From contig CAILQK010000286.1 of the NCBI GenBank assembly GCA_903836265.1, forward strand, positions 1 to 40,657: 40,657 nucleotides of DNA, in the 5' to 3' direction. Shown one piece after another: positions 18,301 through 25,683 of the stretch; position 1 is the first letter of the stretch, and the number at the start of each line of letters is the position of its first letter. Source of the stretch: an uncultured Bacteroidota bacterium (GTDB lineage Bacteria > Bacteroidota > Bacteroidia > Chitinophagales > Saprospiraceae). The notes below the pieces were generated by a model. The model saw nothing but the letters and a program-made list of their open reading frames with translations, was not told the DNA's origin and searched no databases. A program made the position numbers and the translations under genes.

Positions 18301-21208
18301 TCCTGAAGGTACAATTGGGGTCAAAAACGATATTGGTTTTGAGCAGGAAACCTTCATCAACCAGCGAAGCAAAGGCAGGAGAGAAGTCAACATCCATCAA
18401 CCCGGGTGTCTGAACGAAGGGTAATGCCGTGTTGCTCAGCAGCAGCTGATTGTCCTGCAGCAATAACTGGCTGACTCTGACAGTATTTGCTGTTATTCCG
18501 TCAGGCACAGTAAGCCGGTATCCGGAAATTATCCCCAGTGGCCTGACTTCTTTCGTAAAAAGATTGGCTCGTGCAATACGCAGCGAATAGTTGAAGTCGC
18601 TTACCTCCAGCGATGGTTCGCACGGCCGAATATTGAATGTGTTGTTTTTGAGTTTGAATCTGAATCCGGAGTACTGCTGTTTGACTCTGGGGAACCGCGT
18701 CCAGGCACACAGCCAGTCGCCATGACTGAGTGCTGTCTGAATGCCAATCAGCACCGGATTTTCCGGATTGTTGTTCGTTTCGTTGTAGTTCAGGTCAATT
18801 TTGAAGTCTGTGCAGAAAAAAATGGAATCCCCCGGCCCCAGAACTGGACTCGGCAGCAATCCCTGAGCAAACAACTGACCGAAATTAACGATGAAACTGT
18901 GTTTCTGTGAACTCAGCTGATCCAGCAGGTTGTCGGGATACTTGTTGGGTATCAGCATTCGTATGAAATTGTTGTCGTCGGTGTCCGCCAGACTGGCGAT
19001 TCCGAGTGCAACGGAACTGCCATCGGCATACCTTATTCTCATACTGTCGCCCAGAAGCCTGAATCTGGTTTCTTCGAACATTCGGGTGCGAAGATCAAGC
19101 AGTGAGACTGAATCGTTCTCCGGGTCTGCCATATCGCTCAGCAGTGCCTCGTGAAAAATATTTCTGGGAAGGATGGCTATTTTGCCGGTATCAACGTATC
19201 CGCAGTATTCAACCCGCATGGTATCTCCCGCCAGGAAACGGTCGCGCCGTATCTCGTTTTTGACTGCACGGGTACCGTCGTCGGCAATCCGGTCATCATT
19301 GCTGTCTCTGTATCCGATATTCAGCCGGAAGGCATCGAATTTCCATTGATAATTGCCAGGAAGAGATCCTGAACCGCCGCTGCCGTTCCCGCCACCACCA
19401 CCGCCGCCCCAAGTGCAGTCCTCAAGCACCAGATCGTACTCTCTGCAAACACCAGTCCCGCACGTCGTGGTGCTGTCTGATGAACCCGAAACAAACGAAA
19501 CAACCGACATTTTGCGGATACAGGGCAGGCAGTTGGCTACATAGATATCAAAAAAATCGGGATCCGGCGAGAGCTGCTGCGGACATACTGCTGCCGGATC
19601 GCAATCATACCTGATGCAAAAATTCATCTGCATCTGAAAAGATGGCAGCGGCAAACTGTAAACCCAGCGGAATCTCCCACCCGGAAGTTGTGTGAAACTC
19701 AGTGGGTCGGCACCTGAAAGTGTAGTCTGGCAAGCCGTATCCAGACTGATTCCCGGCGGAAGCTGCATGTCAATGTGCAGGTAGCGTCCGGATGCAGACA
19801 GTTGTGCTGATCTGACCATCAGGGTTACCGGATAGGAGTTGCCGCTTGTCAGGCAAGCCTCCACATCCATGAATAATTCTTCGTTCAGCTGAGCTCCCGT
19901 ACTTGTTTTGAGATTCAGAAAGCCTGACACAAATCCTCCTGGCGGACAATCCTTCTGATAATAATAATCAACACGAATATCTGCCTTTGTCTGTTCACAA
20001 AACGATGCACAGGTGAGCAGGTCAAAGGTGAGGGTAGCTGTGTCTCCCGCTTTTATTTCCGGAATAATCAGTGTCATACTGCCAGCCTTGCCCGGATCAC
20101 ATGAAAACGAATCACTGACCGGAGCGACGTTGGGAACAATGGGAAAGTCAGTGCCCGACTGGCTCAGCACCACGCTCGTCTGGTCAAAGACGTGAATACC
20201 GGCCCCCATTTCAAAAGTGGTATTGATAATGATGTTTTTAGCCGGTGCACCGCCTGTATTTACAATTTTTACACCCATCAGCGCACCTTCTCCGGCACAC
20301 TGGCTCACTATCGGACCGGTGATTCCGGTAAAATTCAAATCGGGTACCAGCGTGGAGGGTTTGATCAGTATATTTGCCTGAATACTGTCGTAGGTGCAAA
20401 GTTCTGTTCCGCAACCCCAGCCGGCTCTCATCACTGATGGTAACAGAAACGAGGGGGTGCCACAACTTTGTATAACTATTTTTTCAGTAAAACAGATGGT
20501 TTCTCCAAATTCAAGCAATTCATCATTGTCGCCTGCAGAACTGATCAGCGCCGGATCAATTTCCGCCCTGAACAAGAGGGCACCCGAAGTACTGTTCAGG
20601 ACATGATCCATGAAAATGTTCATCCCGGAAGCGTGGGCGTCTTCAAAAAAAACGCGCCTGATTGCTCCCAAACGTGTGTTTTTTACACATATTTTCCGAT
20701 AAAGCGTATCAAAACGCTCACCCTCCATATAAACGTCATCTACACTTTCAATTAGTAACAGTCCGGTTTCCAGCGGAATAGAGCTGGTGACCACCGAGAC
20801 AGATACGTTGCTGCCGGTCAACCCAATTGTACACGGAAAAAGACTTCCTGCATTCAGTCCGCGTGCTGCCAGACAATCTGCTGTAATAATCAGAGATACC
20901 GTGCGGCTGGCACCCGGTGGCAATGAACTCACTTCAAACAGCGGCTCTGCCAGGTTGCCGGTGTTCAGCTCCGTTGCACCGGTTGCTGTTCCCGGCTCAT
21001 ACCAGATTCCTCCGGGCAGTTTTACCGACAAATTTCCCGAAACAGGCTGTATGCCACCATTTTGAAGACTGACGAAAAGTGTGTCTCTCCCGCATACATA
21101 CAGTGAATCTGGCAGGGTGTATTGCAGAACGACACCCTGATTTTGTGCCAGTGCGACTGACAAAGAAAAAACAGGCAGGGAGGCACAGAGAAGAAGGTGT
21201 TTCAACAT
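15320..21208 (-). CDS. Giant secreted surface protein with type IX secretion type B (gliding-motility) C-terminal domain
   Basis: The 1962-residue product starts with a signal peptide (MLKHLLLCASLPVFSLSVAL, cut near AQNQG). It ends with a type B sorting domain at about residues 1870-1962, recognisable by IPNAFTPNGDGSNDTF, MTIYDRWGEKVYEY and WDGNVRGKP, so it should be exported through the type IX system to the cell surface. The body is a chain of extracellular beta-sandwich modules of the DUF11/conserved-repeat type (for example VTLPEGVIYLTNSYEPGPG and VKLPQGMEVEPGTSQIQY) rich in Cys pairs. A Gly-rich linker (WGGGGGGGNGSGGSGS) lies near residues 600-615, an Ig-like segment at about 1620-1685, and two SprB-type units containing NGCDSI near 1725 and 1780. 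A role as adhesin or surface scaffold is the usual inference; no enzyme domain is seen. Confidence 0.92.
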   Translation of the reverse strand: MLKHLLLCASLPVFSLSVALAQNQGVVLQYTLPDSLYVCGRDTLFVSLQNGGIQPVSGNLSVKLPGGIWYEPGTATGATELNTGNLAEPLFEVSSLPPGASRTVSLIITADCLAARGLNAGSLFPCTIGLTGSNVSVSVVTSSIPLETGLLLIESVDDVYMEGERFDTLYRKICVKNTRLGAIRRVFFEDAHASGMNIFMDHVLNSTSGALLFRAEIDPALISSAGDNDELLEFGETICFTEKIVIQSCGTPSFLLPSVMRAGWGCGTELCTYDSIQANILIKPSTLVPDLNFTGITGPIVSQCAGEGALMGVKIVNTGGAPAKNIIINTTFEMGAGIHVFDQTSVVLSQSGTDFPIVPNVAPVSDSFSCDPGKAGSMTLIIPEIKAGDTATLTFDLLTCASFCEQTKADIRVDYYYQKDCPPGGFVSGFLNLKTSTGAQLNEELFMDVEACLTSGNSYPVTLMVRSAQLSASGRYLHIDMQLPPGISLDTACQTTLSGADPLSFTQLPGGRFRWVYSLPLPSFQMQMNFCIRYDCDPAAVCPQQLSPDPDFFDIYVANCLPCIRKMSVVSFVSGSSDSTTTCGTGVCREYDLVLEDCTWGGGGGGGNGSGGSGSLPGNYQWKFDAFRLNIGYRDSNDDRIADDGTRAVKNEIRRDRFLAGDTMRVEYCGYVDTGKIAILPRNIFHEALLSDMADPENDSVSLLDLRTRMFEETRFRLLGDSMRIRYADGSSVALGIASLADTDDNNFIRMLIPNKYPDNLLDQLSSQKHSFIVNFGQLFAQGLLPSPVLGPGDSIFFCTDFKIDLNYNETNNNPENPVLIGIQTALSHGDWLCAWTRFPRVKQQYSGFRFKLKNNTFNIRPCEPSLEVSDFNYSLRIARANLFTKEVRPLGIISGYRLTVPDGITANTVRVSQLLLQDNQLLLSNTALPFVQTPGLMDVDFSPAFASLVDEGFLLKTNIVFDPNCTFRNPDTSRQIITTTFEGCLNSDRMVFDTILKNQIGYFSNYPDLDIKSADTVIISDSRRFEADFDLKNLFVNTAKNVWLNIQSSSGQTGNFSLLKMPSGQQVPSVNNLFNLPNLSGFSSSPFRLAGETTHCATDTLMLIYGWDCAAYTDINATSCSRDTFRILLRLAKPELELDILQEDNDLSLCDTSGYYIMKIYNANAGYAYDISATVKLPQGMEVEPGTSQIQYAPAGWVNIPDPTLLNGNLGLWKLAEIVPFIAVNGLPGINQSPANIIFLRFRVRTTCGFVSNTPIIYGVSGNEPCGASTNRLNKPGQEIKVQGLSPSYGVSISVSQVTGSGVCGTLQTFQTVVTLLGSPSPGDSIYVTLPEGVIYLTNSYEPGPGAPAGPPTITSGGFRLPLPPGGAGSQFVFFFEAEFRGDTGCDDLNLTVQTRIRTVAYCATLGAPCDVYIATGSATIPLQVLRPELAIESASAVVQNGQITARINLANNGSVYAYTDQTNIWFDRDRNGEVSTGDSLLLHFDDIPGIAPGEVVMLSDSLPFHPSYLCGLLVELPAGQNCICSPVLLPLHLIEQLNDTISYCDLTPVQTGVPAQAGATYTWLPPADGLACLSCAVTTFTPQALNSELRLLEKNGDCEVIHHFFYSFGENASITLTSSTVCAGDSIRLEAQPTGQLYNWSGTGITASGSQSQLITAVQSGTYTVTVTFSNGCTTTSAAQVEVFPPDSTVLPVIRSCDGETITVLGSSVTATEGVFSLLLSNRNGCDSIVTQEVVILDRKETSEEISFCAGTAVPVLDTVIVQSGKICRIYTGANGCDSIHCVTATALDLPDEPQPDTLYGNSGASVVLGGITGYTGYTWYPAVNCDNCQEITVTPDSSGYFEYILVITNNSGCADTIVWRIVVAPPCGPEQADIPNAFTPNGDGSNDTFAPVLAEGGPAIGRMTIYDRWGEKVYEYAGAASWDGNVRGKPAVSDVYIYVIELDCSGDRFRRVGNVTLIR

Positions 21209-21234
21209 CGGATTCAGTTAACAGGCAACAAGGT

Positions 21235-21266
21235 CAAAAAGTAAACATACTTTTGCAGTGAACAAA
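21235..21266 (-). promoter_or_regulatory. Promoter for the giant surface protein gene
   Basis: On the minus strand TTTG (21266-21263) is followed by 19 bases and then TACTTTTTG (21243-21235), which is TAnnTTT with one extra T before the G. The spacing is that of Bacteroidota vegetative promoters. Start of transcription would be near 21228, about 20 bases before the ATG at 21208. It overlaps the plus-strand promoter proposed for plsC. Confidence 0.55.
21248..21255 (+). promoter_or_regulatory. -7 element of a probable plsC promoter
   Basis: TACTTTTG matches TAnnTTTG fully and would place the transcript start near 21262, about 17 bases before the TTG start of plsC. No convincing -33 TTTG is seen 19-21 bases upstream. 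The element lies inside the -33 to -7 interval of the divergent promoter for the surface protein gene, so the two may compete. Confidence 0.45.
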
Positions 21267-21278
21267 CGCTGTTGACAA

Positions 21279-22016
21279 TTGATTATTTTAAGAAAGATTT
21301 GGTTGCTTTGGGCTGTGCTGCTTTTTTTGCTCATGATGGGGTTCAACCTGCTGGTTCTGTTCCTCAATTCGGCAGTTTTTTCGGAAGAAAGGGCACTCAA
21401 ATATAATATTTGGTGGTTACACCACGCTTTCACCAACGTATTTCTGCCCCTGATTGGCGTATTTCTGGTGGTGAAAGGCCGTGATCAGCTGGATCCTGCG
21501 AAATCCTACGTCATAGTGGGCAATCACAAGTCTTCCCTTGATTTTATCCTGAACGCGAGGGCCTATCCGGGTGGCTATCAGTATCTTGCCAAACAGGAGC
21601 TGCAGAAAATTCCCATTTTTGGATGGGTTGTGAAGAAAATGTGTCTGATTGTTGATCGTGGCAGTCCGATGAGCCGTGCCCGCAGTGTGGTCATGCTGAA
21701 ACAAAAACTCGCAAAGGGTATCAGTATTTTTATTTATCCGGAGGGCAGCAGAAACAGAACGCCGGAACCGTTAGGCCCCTTTTACGACGGTGCTTTCAGG
21801 ATTGCCATTCAGACGGGAGCGCCTGTCGCTGTTCAGACGATTACCAATATTGACAGGGTGGCGGGCCCCGACGACTCGTGGCTGCAGCCCGGCGTGGTCA
21901 GGATTGTGTGGGAAAAGCCCATTGAGACCGTACAGTTGACGGATGCCGATATTCCTGCACTCCGCGAAAAGATAGCTGCCATGATGACCTCCCGCATACT
22001 GGAAGTCAGAAAGTGA
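21279..22016 (+). CDS. plsC: 1-acyl-sn-glycerol-3-phosphate acyltransferase (PlsC family)
   Basis: The 245-residue product has an N-terminal membrane helix (about residues 5-30), then the acyltransferase core: motif HX4D as NHKSSLD (His83, Asp88) and motif III in YPEGSRNRT (Glu155). It transfers an acyl chain to lysophosphatidic acid at the inner membrane in phospholipid synthesis. The start is taken as TTG at 21279: an in-frame stop lies at 21273-21275, and the first in-frame ATG (21333) would cut the membrane helix in half. The end overlaps the convergent hypothetical gene by 11 bases. It is an ordinary housekeeping gene, apart from the unusual start codon and the promoter shared back to back with the giant surface protein. 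Confidence 0.9.
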   Translation: MIILRKIWLLWAVLLFLLMMGFNLLVLFLNSAVFSEERALKYNIWWLHHAFTNVFLPLIGVFLVVKGRDQLDPAKSYVIVGNHKSSLDFILNARAYPGGYQYLAKQELQKIPIFGWVVKKMCLIVDRGSPMSRARSVVMLKQKLAKGISIFIYPEGSRNRTPEPLGPFYDGAFRIAIQTGAPVAVQTITNIDRVAGPDDSWLQPGVVRIVWEKPIETVQLTDADIPALREKIAAMMTSRILEVRK

Positions 22017-22590
22017 GTCGCTTTACCCGGCCGTTTACCATGGCATCTGTCACCTGAAATACAATCAGAGGTTTCTGTGAACGCCAGAAAATATCGTTGT
22101 ACTCATCACCGAAATGAATGTAGTGCTGAAGCCTGGCCTCCTGCATTTCTTCCATCACATGCTGACGGGTATTGAGACACACCACCCAGCCACCTTCTTC
22201 ATGCACTTCTTCGGCCAGTTCTGCATAGTAATCATCATCTGAACTGTGAAAATTAAGAACATTGTCGCAGAAAAGAATGAACTTGACAATGCCCTTTTCA
22301 TACAGCATTTCAAGTACACGCCTTTTCAGGTGCATGATATCGTTGTACAGCGCATCATTCCACTCGCCAATCAGCTCGATCAGCGCGAACTGATCATCAT
22401 AATCCACGAACAATATCTTGCAGTACAGCGTTGATGAGCCGAATGCATCCCATTGCGGATGCAGATAAAAATTGTACAACTTGTGCGTGTACTGAAACTC
22501 GCTGTACTTTCGGCCGAAAAAGGGCGAATCCCTGTCTTCCTCTGCCGTGTAAAGTTCGCGCCACTGATAATGAGGCTCAATGTTGTGCAT
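22006..22590 (-). CDS. Conserved hypothetical protein, cytoplasmic
   Basis: I do not recognise a named family for this 194-residue product. It has no signal peptide or membrane segment. It is rich in aromatic and acidic residues (SEFQYTHKLYNFYLHPQWDA near the N terminus, SSDDDYYAELAEEVHEEGG in the middle). A Rossmann-like alternation of strands and helices seems possible: KILFVDYDDQFALIEL, then a helix, then IVKFILFCDNVLNF, a helix, and WVVCLNTRQHV. The coding sequence looks genuine: it is free of rare-looking stretches, ends 11 bases inside the plsC end and starts 35 bases from a divergent kinase gene. A perfect TAACTTTG (22623-22616) sits 26 bases upstream of its ATG and could be its -7 element. 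Confidence 0.75.
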   Translation of the reverse strand: MHNIEPHYQWRELYTAEEDRDSPFFGRKYSEFQYTHKLYNFYLHPQWDAFGSSTLYCKILFVDYDDQFALIELIGEWNDALYNDIMHLKRRVLEMLYEKGIVKFILFCDNVLNFHSSDDDYYAELAEEVHEEGGWVVCLNTRQHVMEEMQEARLQHYIHFGDEYNDIFWRSQKPLIVFQVTDAMVNGRVKRLTF

Positions 22591-22615
22591 GTTTCACTGA
22601 ATTGTTCAAGCGCCG

Positions 22616-22623
22616 CAAAGTTA
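22616..22623 (-). promoter_or_regulatory. -7 promoter element upstream of the hypothetical gene at 22006-22590
   Basis: On the minus strand these bases read TAACTTTG, a full match to TAnnTTTG, placing a transcript start near 22609 and a leader of about 20 bases before the ATG at 22590. No clear -33 TTTG is seen at the right distance, because that region lies inside the start of the divergent kinase gene. Confidence 0.4.
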
Positions 22624-22625
22624 CC

Positions 22626-23150
22626 ATGATCTCACAACATGTACGACTGAGAGTTGTACTTACAGGGCCAGAATCTTCCGGGAAAACCACGCTGGCCCGC
22701 GCGCTGGCCGACTTTTACAGTTGCGGAATGGTGCCCGAGTTCGCCCGCTCCTTCCTTGACGCACTCCGAAGGGAATACCACCACAACGATCTGGCACTTA
22801 TCGCCCGCGGACAGGCTGCCTGGGAGCGATGGCATGCCGCCCACTCAAAACACTGGCTGCTTGTTTGCGATACCGACTGGACTGTCATCAGAATCTGGGA
22901 ATCATTCAAATACGGATCCACCCAACACACACTGCACTGCGCTCCCGCACCTGATACGCTTCACCTCCTTTGTAAACCGGATATTGAATGGGAGCCCGAT
23001 CCGCTCCGGGAAAATCCGGACAATCGCGATGAATTGTTCGCGCTTTATGAACAATTGCTGAAAGAAACTGGTTTAAGATACTGTATTTTGTCAGGCAATC
23101 TGACACACAGGTTTCAGAATGCTGTGTCTGCGATTGAAAAATATTCCTGA
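22626..23150 (+). CDS. NadR-like P-loop kinase (AAA_28 family ATPase)
   Basis: The 174-residue product opens with a Walker A loop at residues 14-21 (GPESSGKT), followed by VPEFARSFLDAL, the typical second motif of the NadR nicotinamide riboside kinase domain, and LLVCDTDWTVIRIW as the Walker B-like strand. Its length equals the kinase domain alone, so the NMN adenylyltransferase and regulator domains of full NadR are absent. In other Bacteroidota such stand-alone kinases are found beside PnuC-type transporters and TonB receptors controlled by TPP riboswitches. Here the gene ends 6 bases before a TPP riboswitch. A role in trapping a vitamin precursor (nicotinamide riboside or thiamine) by phosphorylation is inference. 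ATG 22626 was chosen over 22431 because residues before it are not family-like. Confidence 0.8.
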   Translation: MISQHVRLRVVLTGPESSGKTTLARALADFYSCGMVPEFARSFLDALRREYHHNDLALIARGQAAWERWHAAHSKHWLLVCDTDWTVIRIWESFKYGSTQHTLHCAPAPDTLHLLCKPDIEWEPDPLRENPDNRDELFALYEQLLKETGLRYCILSGNLTHRFQNAVSAIEKYS

Positions 23151-23156
23151 CATTTG

Positions 23157-23237
23157 CAGTCCTCATTGGGGTGCTGGCTCTGCCGGCTGAGATAAAACCC
23201 ATCGAACTTGCGCGGGTAATTCCGGGCAAGGAACTGA
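23157..23237 (+). promoter_or_regulatory. TPP (THI-box) riboswitch aptamer
   Basis: The leader of the TonB receptor gene contains the conserved blocks of the thiamine pyrophosphate aptamer in order. GGGGTGC (23168-23174) comes first, then GGCTGAGATAAAACCC, ATCGAACTTG, GGGTAATTCCGG and GCAAGGAACTGAG. The outer P1 stem can form between CAGTCC (23157-23162) and GGAACTG (about 23230-23236) with one bulged base. TPP binding to this aptamer normally lowers expression of thiamine synthesis or uptake genes. Confidence 0.88.
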
Positions 23238-23242
23238 GACGG

Positions 23243-23284
23243 GTAGTGGCATCACTACACCTGCAAAAGCCCCTTTGGCAGGTG
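23243..23284 (+). promoter_or_regulatory. Expression platform of the TPP riboswitch: two consecutive hairpins
   Basis: Directly after the aptamer lies GTAGTG-GCAT-CACTAC (23243-23258). A second hairpin follows with outer arms CACCTGC (23258-23264) and GCAGGTG (23278-23284) and an inner AAAG/CTTT extension. The two stems share base 23258. A T-rich stretch (TTCTTTTTTC) follows 16 bases after the second stem and runs into the ATG at 23311. The second hairpin is therefore not a classical terminator with an immediate T-tract. It could act by attenuation or by occluding the translation start. Confidence 0.55.
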
Positions 23285-23310
23285 GATGTTTCACTCAATC
23301 TTCTTTTTTC

Positions 23311-25539
23311 ATGACAAAGTTTGTCAGTCCACTGGCCTTTGCGTCGTTCTTCCTGTCTTCTTCTCTGTTCTCACAGTCTCCCGACTCGACATCCCTGAAG
23401 GAGGTTGTCATTCAGGCCACTCGTGCGGGCGAGCGCATGCCCGTGCCACACAACAATTTCAGGTCGAAAGCAATTCTTGAAACGTTGCATACACAGGACG
23501 TACCCTATCTGCTGTCCGCAACACCCTCGCTGGTGGAAAGTTCCGACGGAGGTACAGGAACCGGTTATACGGGTATGCGCATCCGCGGGAGCGATCAGTC
23601 GAGAATCAATGTCACTATCAATGGTGTGCCGCTCAACGATGCCGAAAGTCAGAATGTTTTCTGGGTCAATTTGCCAGATCTGGCGGCCTCGGCTTCTGAA
23701 ATTCAGGTGCAGCGCGGAGTGGGGAGCAGTACGAACGGGGCCGGCGCATTCGGAGCCACGGTAAACCTGGATCTGACCAGAATAGTTGCCGATGCATCCG
23801 CTTCCGCAGCTGTTTCAGCCGGGTCGTTTAATACCCGACGACTGTCGGCCCAGCTCAATTCCGGATTGCTGGGCCGCTGGGCTTTCTCCGGAAGGGCATC
23901 AGCCATTGAAGCGGACGGATATATTGACCGCGCCAGTGCCAGTCTCCGCTCCATGCACTTGTCAGGCGCCTATGTCGGAGACAAACACACTGTTCAGGCG
24001 CACGCGCTGCTCGGCAGGGAGATCACTTACCAGGCGTGGAACGGTGTGCCCGTACAATACGTCAACGACCCGGTGCTGCGTACTTTCAACAGCGCAGGAG
24101 CAGAGCGGTCGGGTGAGCCATACAACAACGAGATTGACAATTACACCCAGAATCATTATCTGCTGCATTACAAATATGCCATTTCGCCGCTGTGGCTGTT
24201 ACAGCTGAATGGCCACTATACCCGCGGATACGGATATTTTGAACAATACAAAGCCGACCAGCAATTTAAAAGATATGGACTGACACCGCTGCTTGTCGCC
24301 GATACGGTGATTGAAGAAACTGACCTCGTCAGACAGCGCTGGCTCGACAATCACTTCTACGGAGCCACCTTCGCTCTTCGCCGCAACTCGCGCTCCGATG
24401 CAGGCACTTATGCCATGGCTGGCGGAGCTTTGAGTCGTTATGAGGGTGATCACTTCGGCAAGGTAATCTGGTCGGAATGGCCTGCTGGAAACGGGAAGGA
24501 CTATCGCTACTACGACAATTCTGCCTCAAAACTCGACGCCAATATCTATGTCAAAGCCCAGAAGCAGTTTACACAGCGACTGAATGCCTATCTCGATCTG
24601 CAGGGCCGTATGGTCAATTATGATTTTGTGGGCTTCAATCAGAATCTGGAGCCGGCAACTCAGCGAGTCGAGCACAGGTTCTTCAATCCGAAAGCCGGTC
24701 TTACCTTCACTTTTTCAGACAATCTGAATGCTTATGCGTTTTGGGGTACAGGCCACCGGGAGCCCAACAGGGATGATTACACGCAGTCGAGCCCGTCATC
24801 CAGGCCGTCGGCCGAGCGACTGAGCGATTCCGAGCTGGGAGTTCGCTACGGGAAAGACGGATTTGCACTTGCAGCCAATCTGTTTTACATGAACTACAAA
24901 AACCAGCTGATCCCTGACGGACGAATCAATGATGTAGGTGCATATATCAGAACGAATGTGCCCGACAGCTATCGGGCCGGACTGGAACTGGAGGCATCGT
25001 TCTCGGCAGGAATATGGCAGTTTGCAGGAAATGCTGCCATCAGCCGGAACAGGGTGCGCAGTTTCACCGAATACCGCGACAACTGGGACACAGGCGGACA
25101 GGATGTCTTTGAGTATAAAAACACTGCCCTTGCTTTCTCTCCGGAAATGATAGCACGCGGGGAGGTGGCATGCAAAATCCTTGAAAGAAAACAAACAAAA
25201 CTGATGCTCACTGCTGTCGGCAAATATGTGGGGAGCCAGTTCCTCGACAATACCGGGTCTTCTGCCATGCTGAATGCCTATTTTGTCAGCGATCTGCGAC
25301 TGAATATTGATTTTCCGTGGATGAAAATGCAAAAAGGCAGCTTTATTCTCACCTGTAACAACTGGCTGAATGAGCAGTTTGCGAACAATGGCTGGGTTTA
25401 CAGATTTACCTCTGCCGGTTATGACCCTCGTCCCGATGATCCCTATTCGGTTGGAGATGGCAATGGCGTTTACCGCCAGACCGGCCTGTTTCCGCAGGCA
25501 GGACGAAACTGGATGGGTACCCTGAGGGTTGAATTTTGA
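23311..25539 (+). CDS. TonB-dependent outer-membrane receptor, probable thiamine-compound importer
   Basis: The 742-residue product has a signal peptide (MTKFVSPLAFASFFLSSSLF, cut near SQSPD), a TonB-box-like LKEVVIQATRA at about residues 25-35, and a plug with MRIRGSDQSRINVTINGVPL and FWVNLPDLAASASEIQVQRG. A 22-strand-type barrel follows, ending LFPQAGRNWMGTLRVEF with a terminal Phe. It lacks the carboxypeptidase-like domain of SusC proteins and its size is that of vitamin, heme or siderophore receptors. The TPP riboswitch in its leader points to thiamine or a thiamine phosphate as cargo; TPP-controlled TonB receptors are known in Bacteroidota. ATG 23311 was chosen over 23275 because it gives the signal peptide directly. 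No inner-membrane transporter gene (PnuT/PnuC type) follows; instead a tRNA gene on the other strand does. Confidence 0.9.
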   Translation: MTKFVSPLAFASFFLSSSLFSQSPDSTSLKEVVIQATRAGERMPVPHNNFRSKAILETLHTQDVPYLLSATPSLVESSDGGTGTGYTGMRIRGSDQSRINVTINGVPLNDAESQNVFWVNLPDLAASASEIQVQRGVGSSTNGAGAFGATVNLDLTRIVADASASAAVSAGSFNTRRLSAQLNSGLLGRWAFSGRASAIEADGYIDRASASLRSMHLSGAYVGDKHTVQAHALLGREITYQAWNGVPVQYVNDPVLRTFNSAGAERSGEPYNNEIDNYTQNHYLLHYKYAISPLWLLQLNGHYTRGYGYFEQYKADQQFKRYGLTPLLVADTVIEETDLVRQRWLDNHFYGATFALRRNSRSDAGTYAMAGGALSRYEGDHFGKVIWSEWPAGNGKDYRYYDNSASKLDANIYVKAQKQFTQRLNAYLDLQGRMVNYDFVGFNQNLEPATQRVEHRFFNPKAGLTFTFSDNLNAYAFWGTGHREPNRDDYTQSSPSSRPSAERLSDSELGVRYGKDGFALAANLFYMNYKNQLIPDGRINDVGAYIRTNVPDSYRAGLELEASFSAGIWQFAGNAAISRNRVRSFTEYRDNWDTGGQDVFEYKNTALAFSPEMIARGEVACKILERKQTKLMLTAVGKYVGSQFLDNTGSSAMLNAYFVSDLRLNIDFPWMKMQKGSFILTCNNWLNEQFANNGWVYRFTSAGYDPRPDDPYSVGDGNGVYRQTGLFPQAGRNWMGTLRVEF

Positions 25540-25544
25540 GCAAC

Positions 25545-25580
25545 AAAAAAGGGGATACCGGTTTTTATGCCAGTATCCCC
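25545..25580 (-). terminator. Intrinsic terminator of tRNA-Leu
   Basis: On the minus strand a stem with arms GGGGATAC and GTATCCCC (25580-25551), extended by inner GGC/GCC-like pairs, is followed at once by six T (25550-25545). It lies 7 bases beyond the tRNA 3' end. On the plus strand no T-tract follows, so it should not stop transcripts of the TonB receptor gene. Confidence 0.85.
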
Positions 25581-25587
25581 CTGTCTG

Positions 25588-25671
25588 TGCCCGGAACAGG
25601 ACTCGAACCTGCACGACCTTTGGGGTCAAGGGATTTTAAGTCCCTCGTGTCTACCATTTCACCACCCGGGC
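25588..25671 (-). tRNA. tRNA-Leu (anticodon UAA)
   Basis: Read on the minus strand, the 84-base gene folds as a class II tRNA. The acceptor stem is GCCCGGG with TCCGGGC (one G-U) and discriminator A. The D arm carries GGTAGAC, the anticodon arm GGGAC-TTAAAA-TCCC places UAA at the anticodon, a long variable arm (TTGACCCC...GGTCGTG region) follows, and the T arm is CAGG-TTCGAGT-CCTG. The long variable arm and UAA identify leucine. The CCA end is not encoded. It stands alone, between the TonB receptor and the CotH pair. Confidence 0.95.
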
Positions 25672-25683
25672 CACATCGGGGCA

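Noticed and set aside
19353-19544. A proline-rich small plus-strand frame
   Set aside because: The proline run is simply the antisense reading of the Gly-rich linker of the giant surface protein.
25551-25580. Hairpin after the TonB receptor gene as its terminator
   Set aside because: The T-tract lies only on the minus-strand side, directly after the tRNA, so it serves the tRNA transcript.
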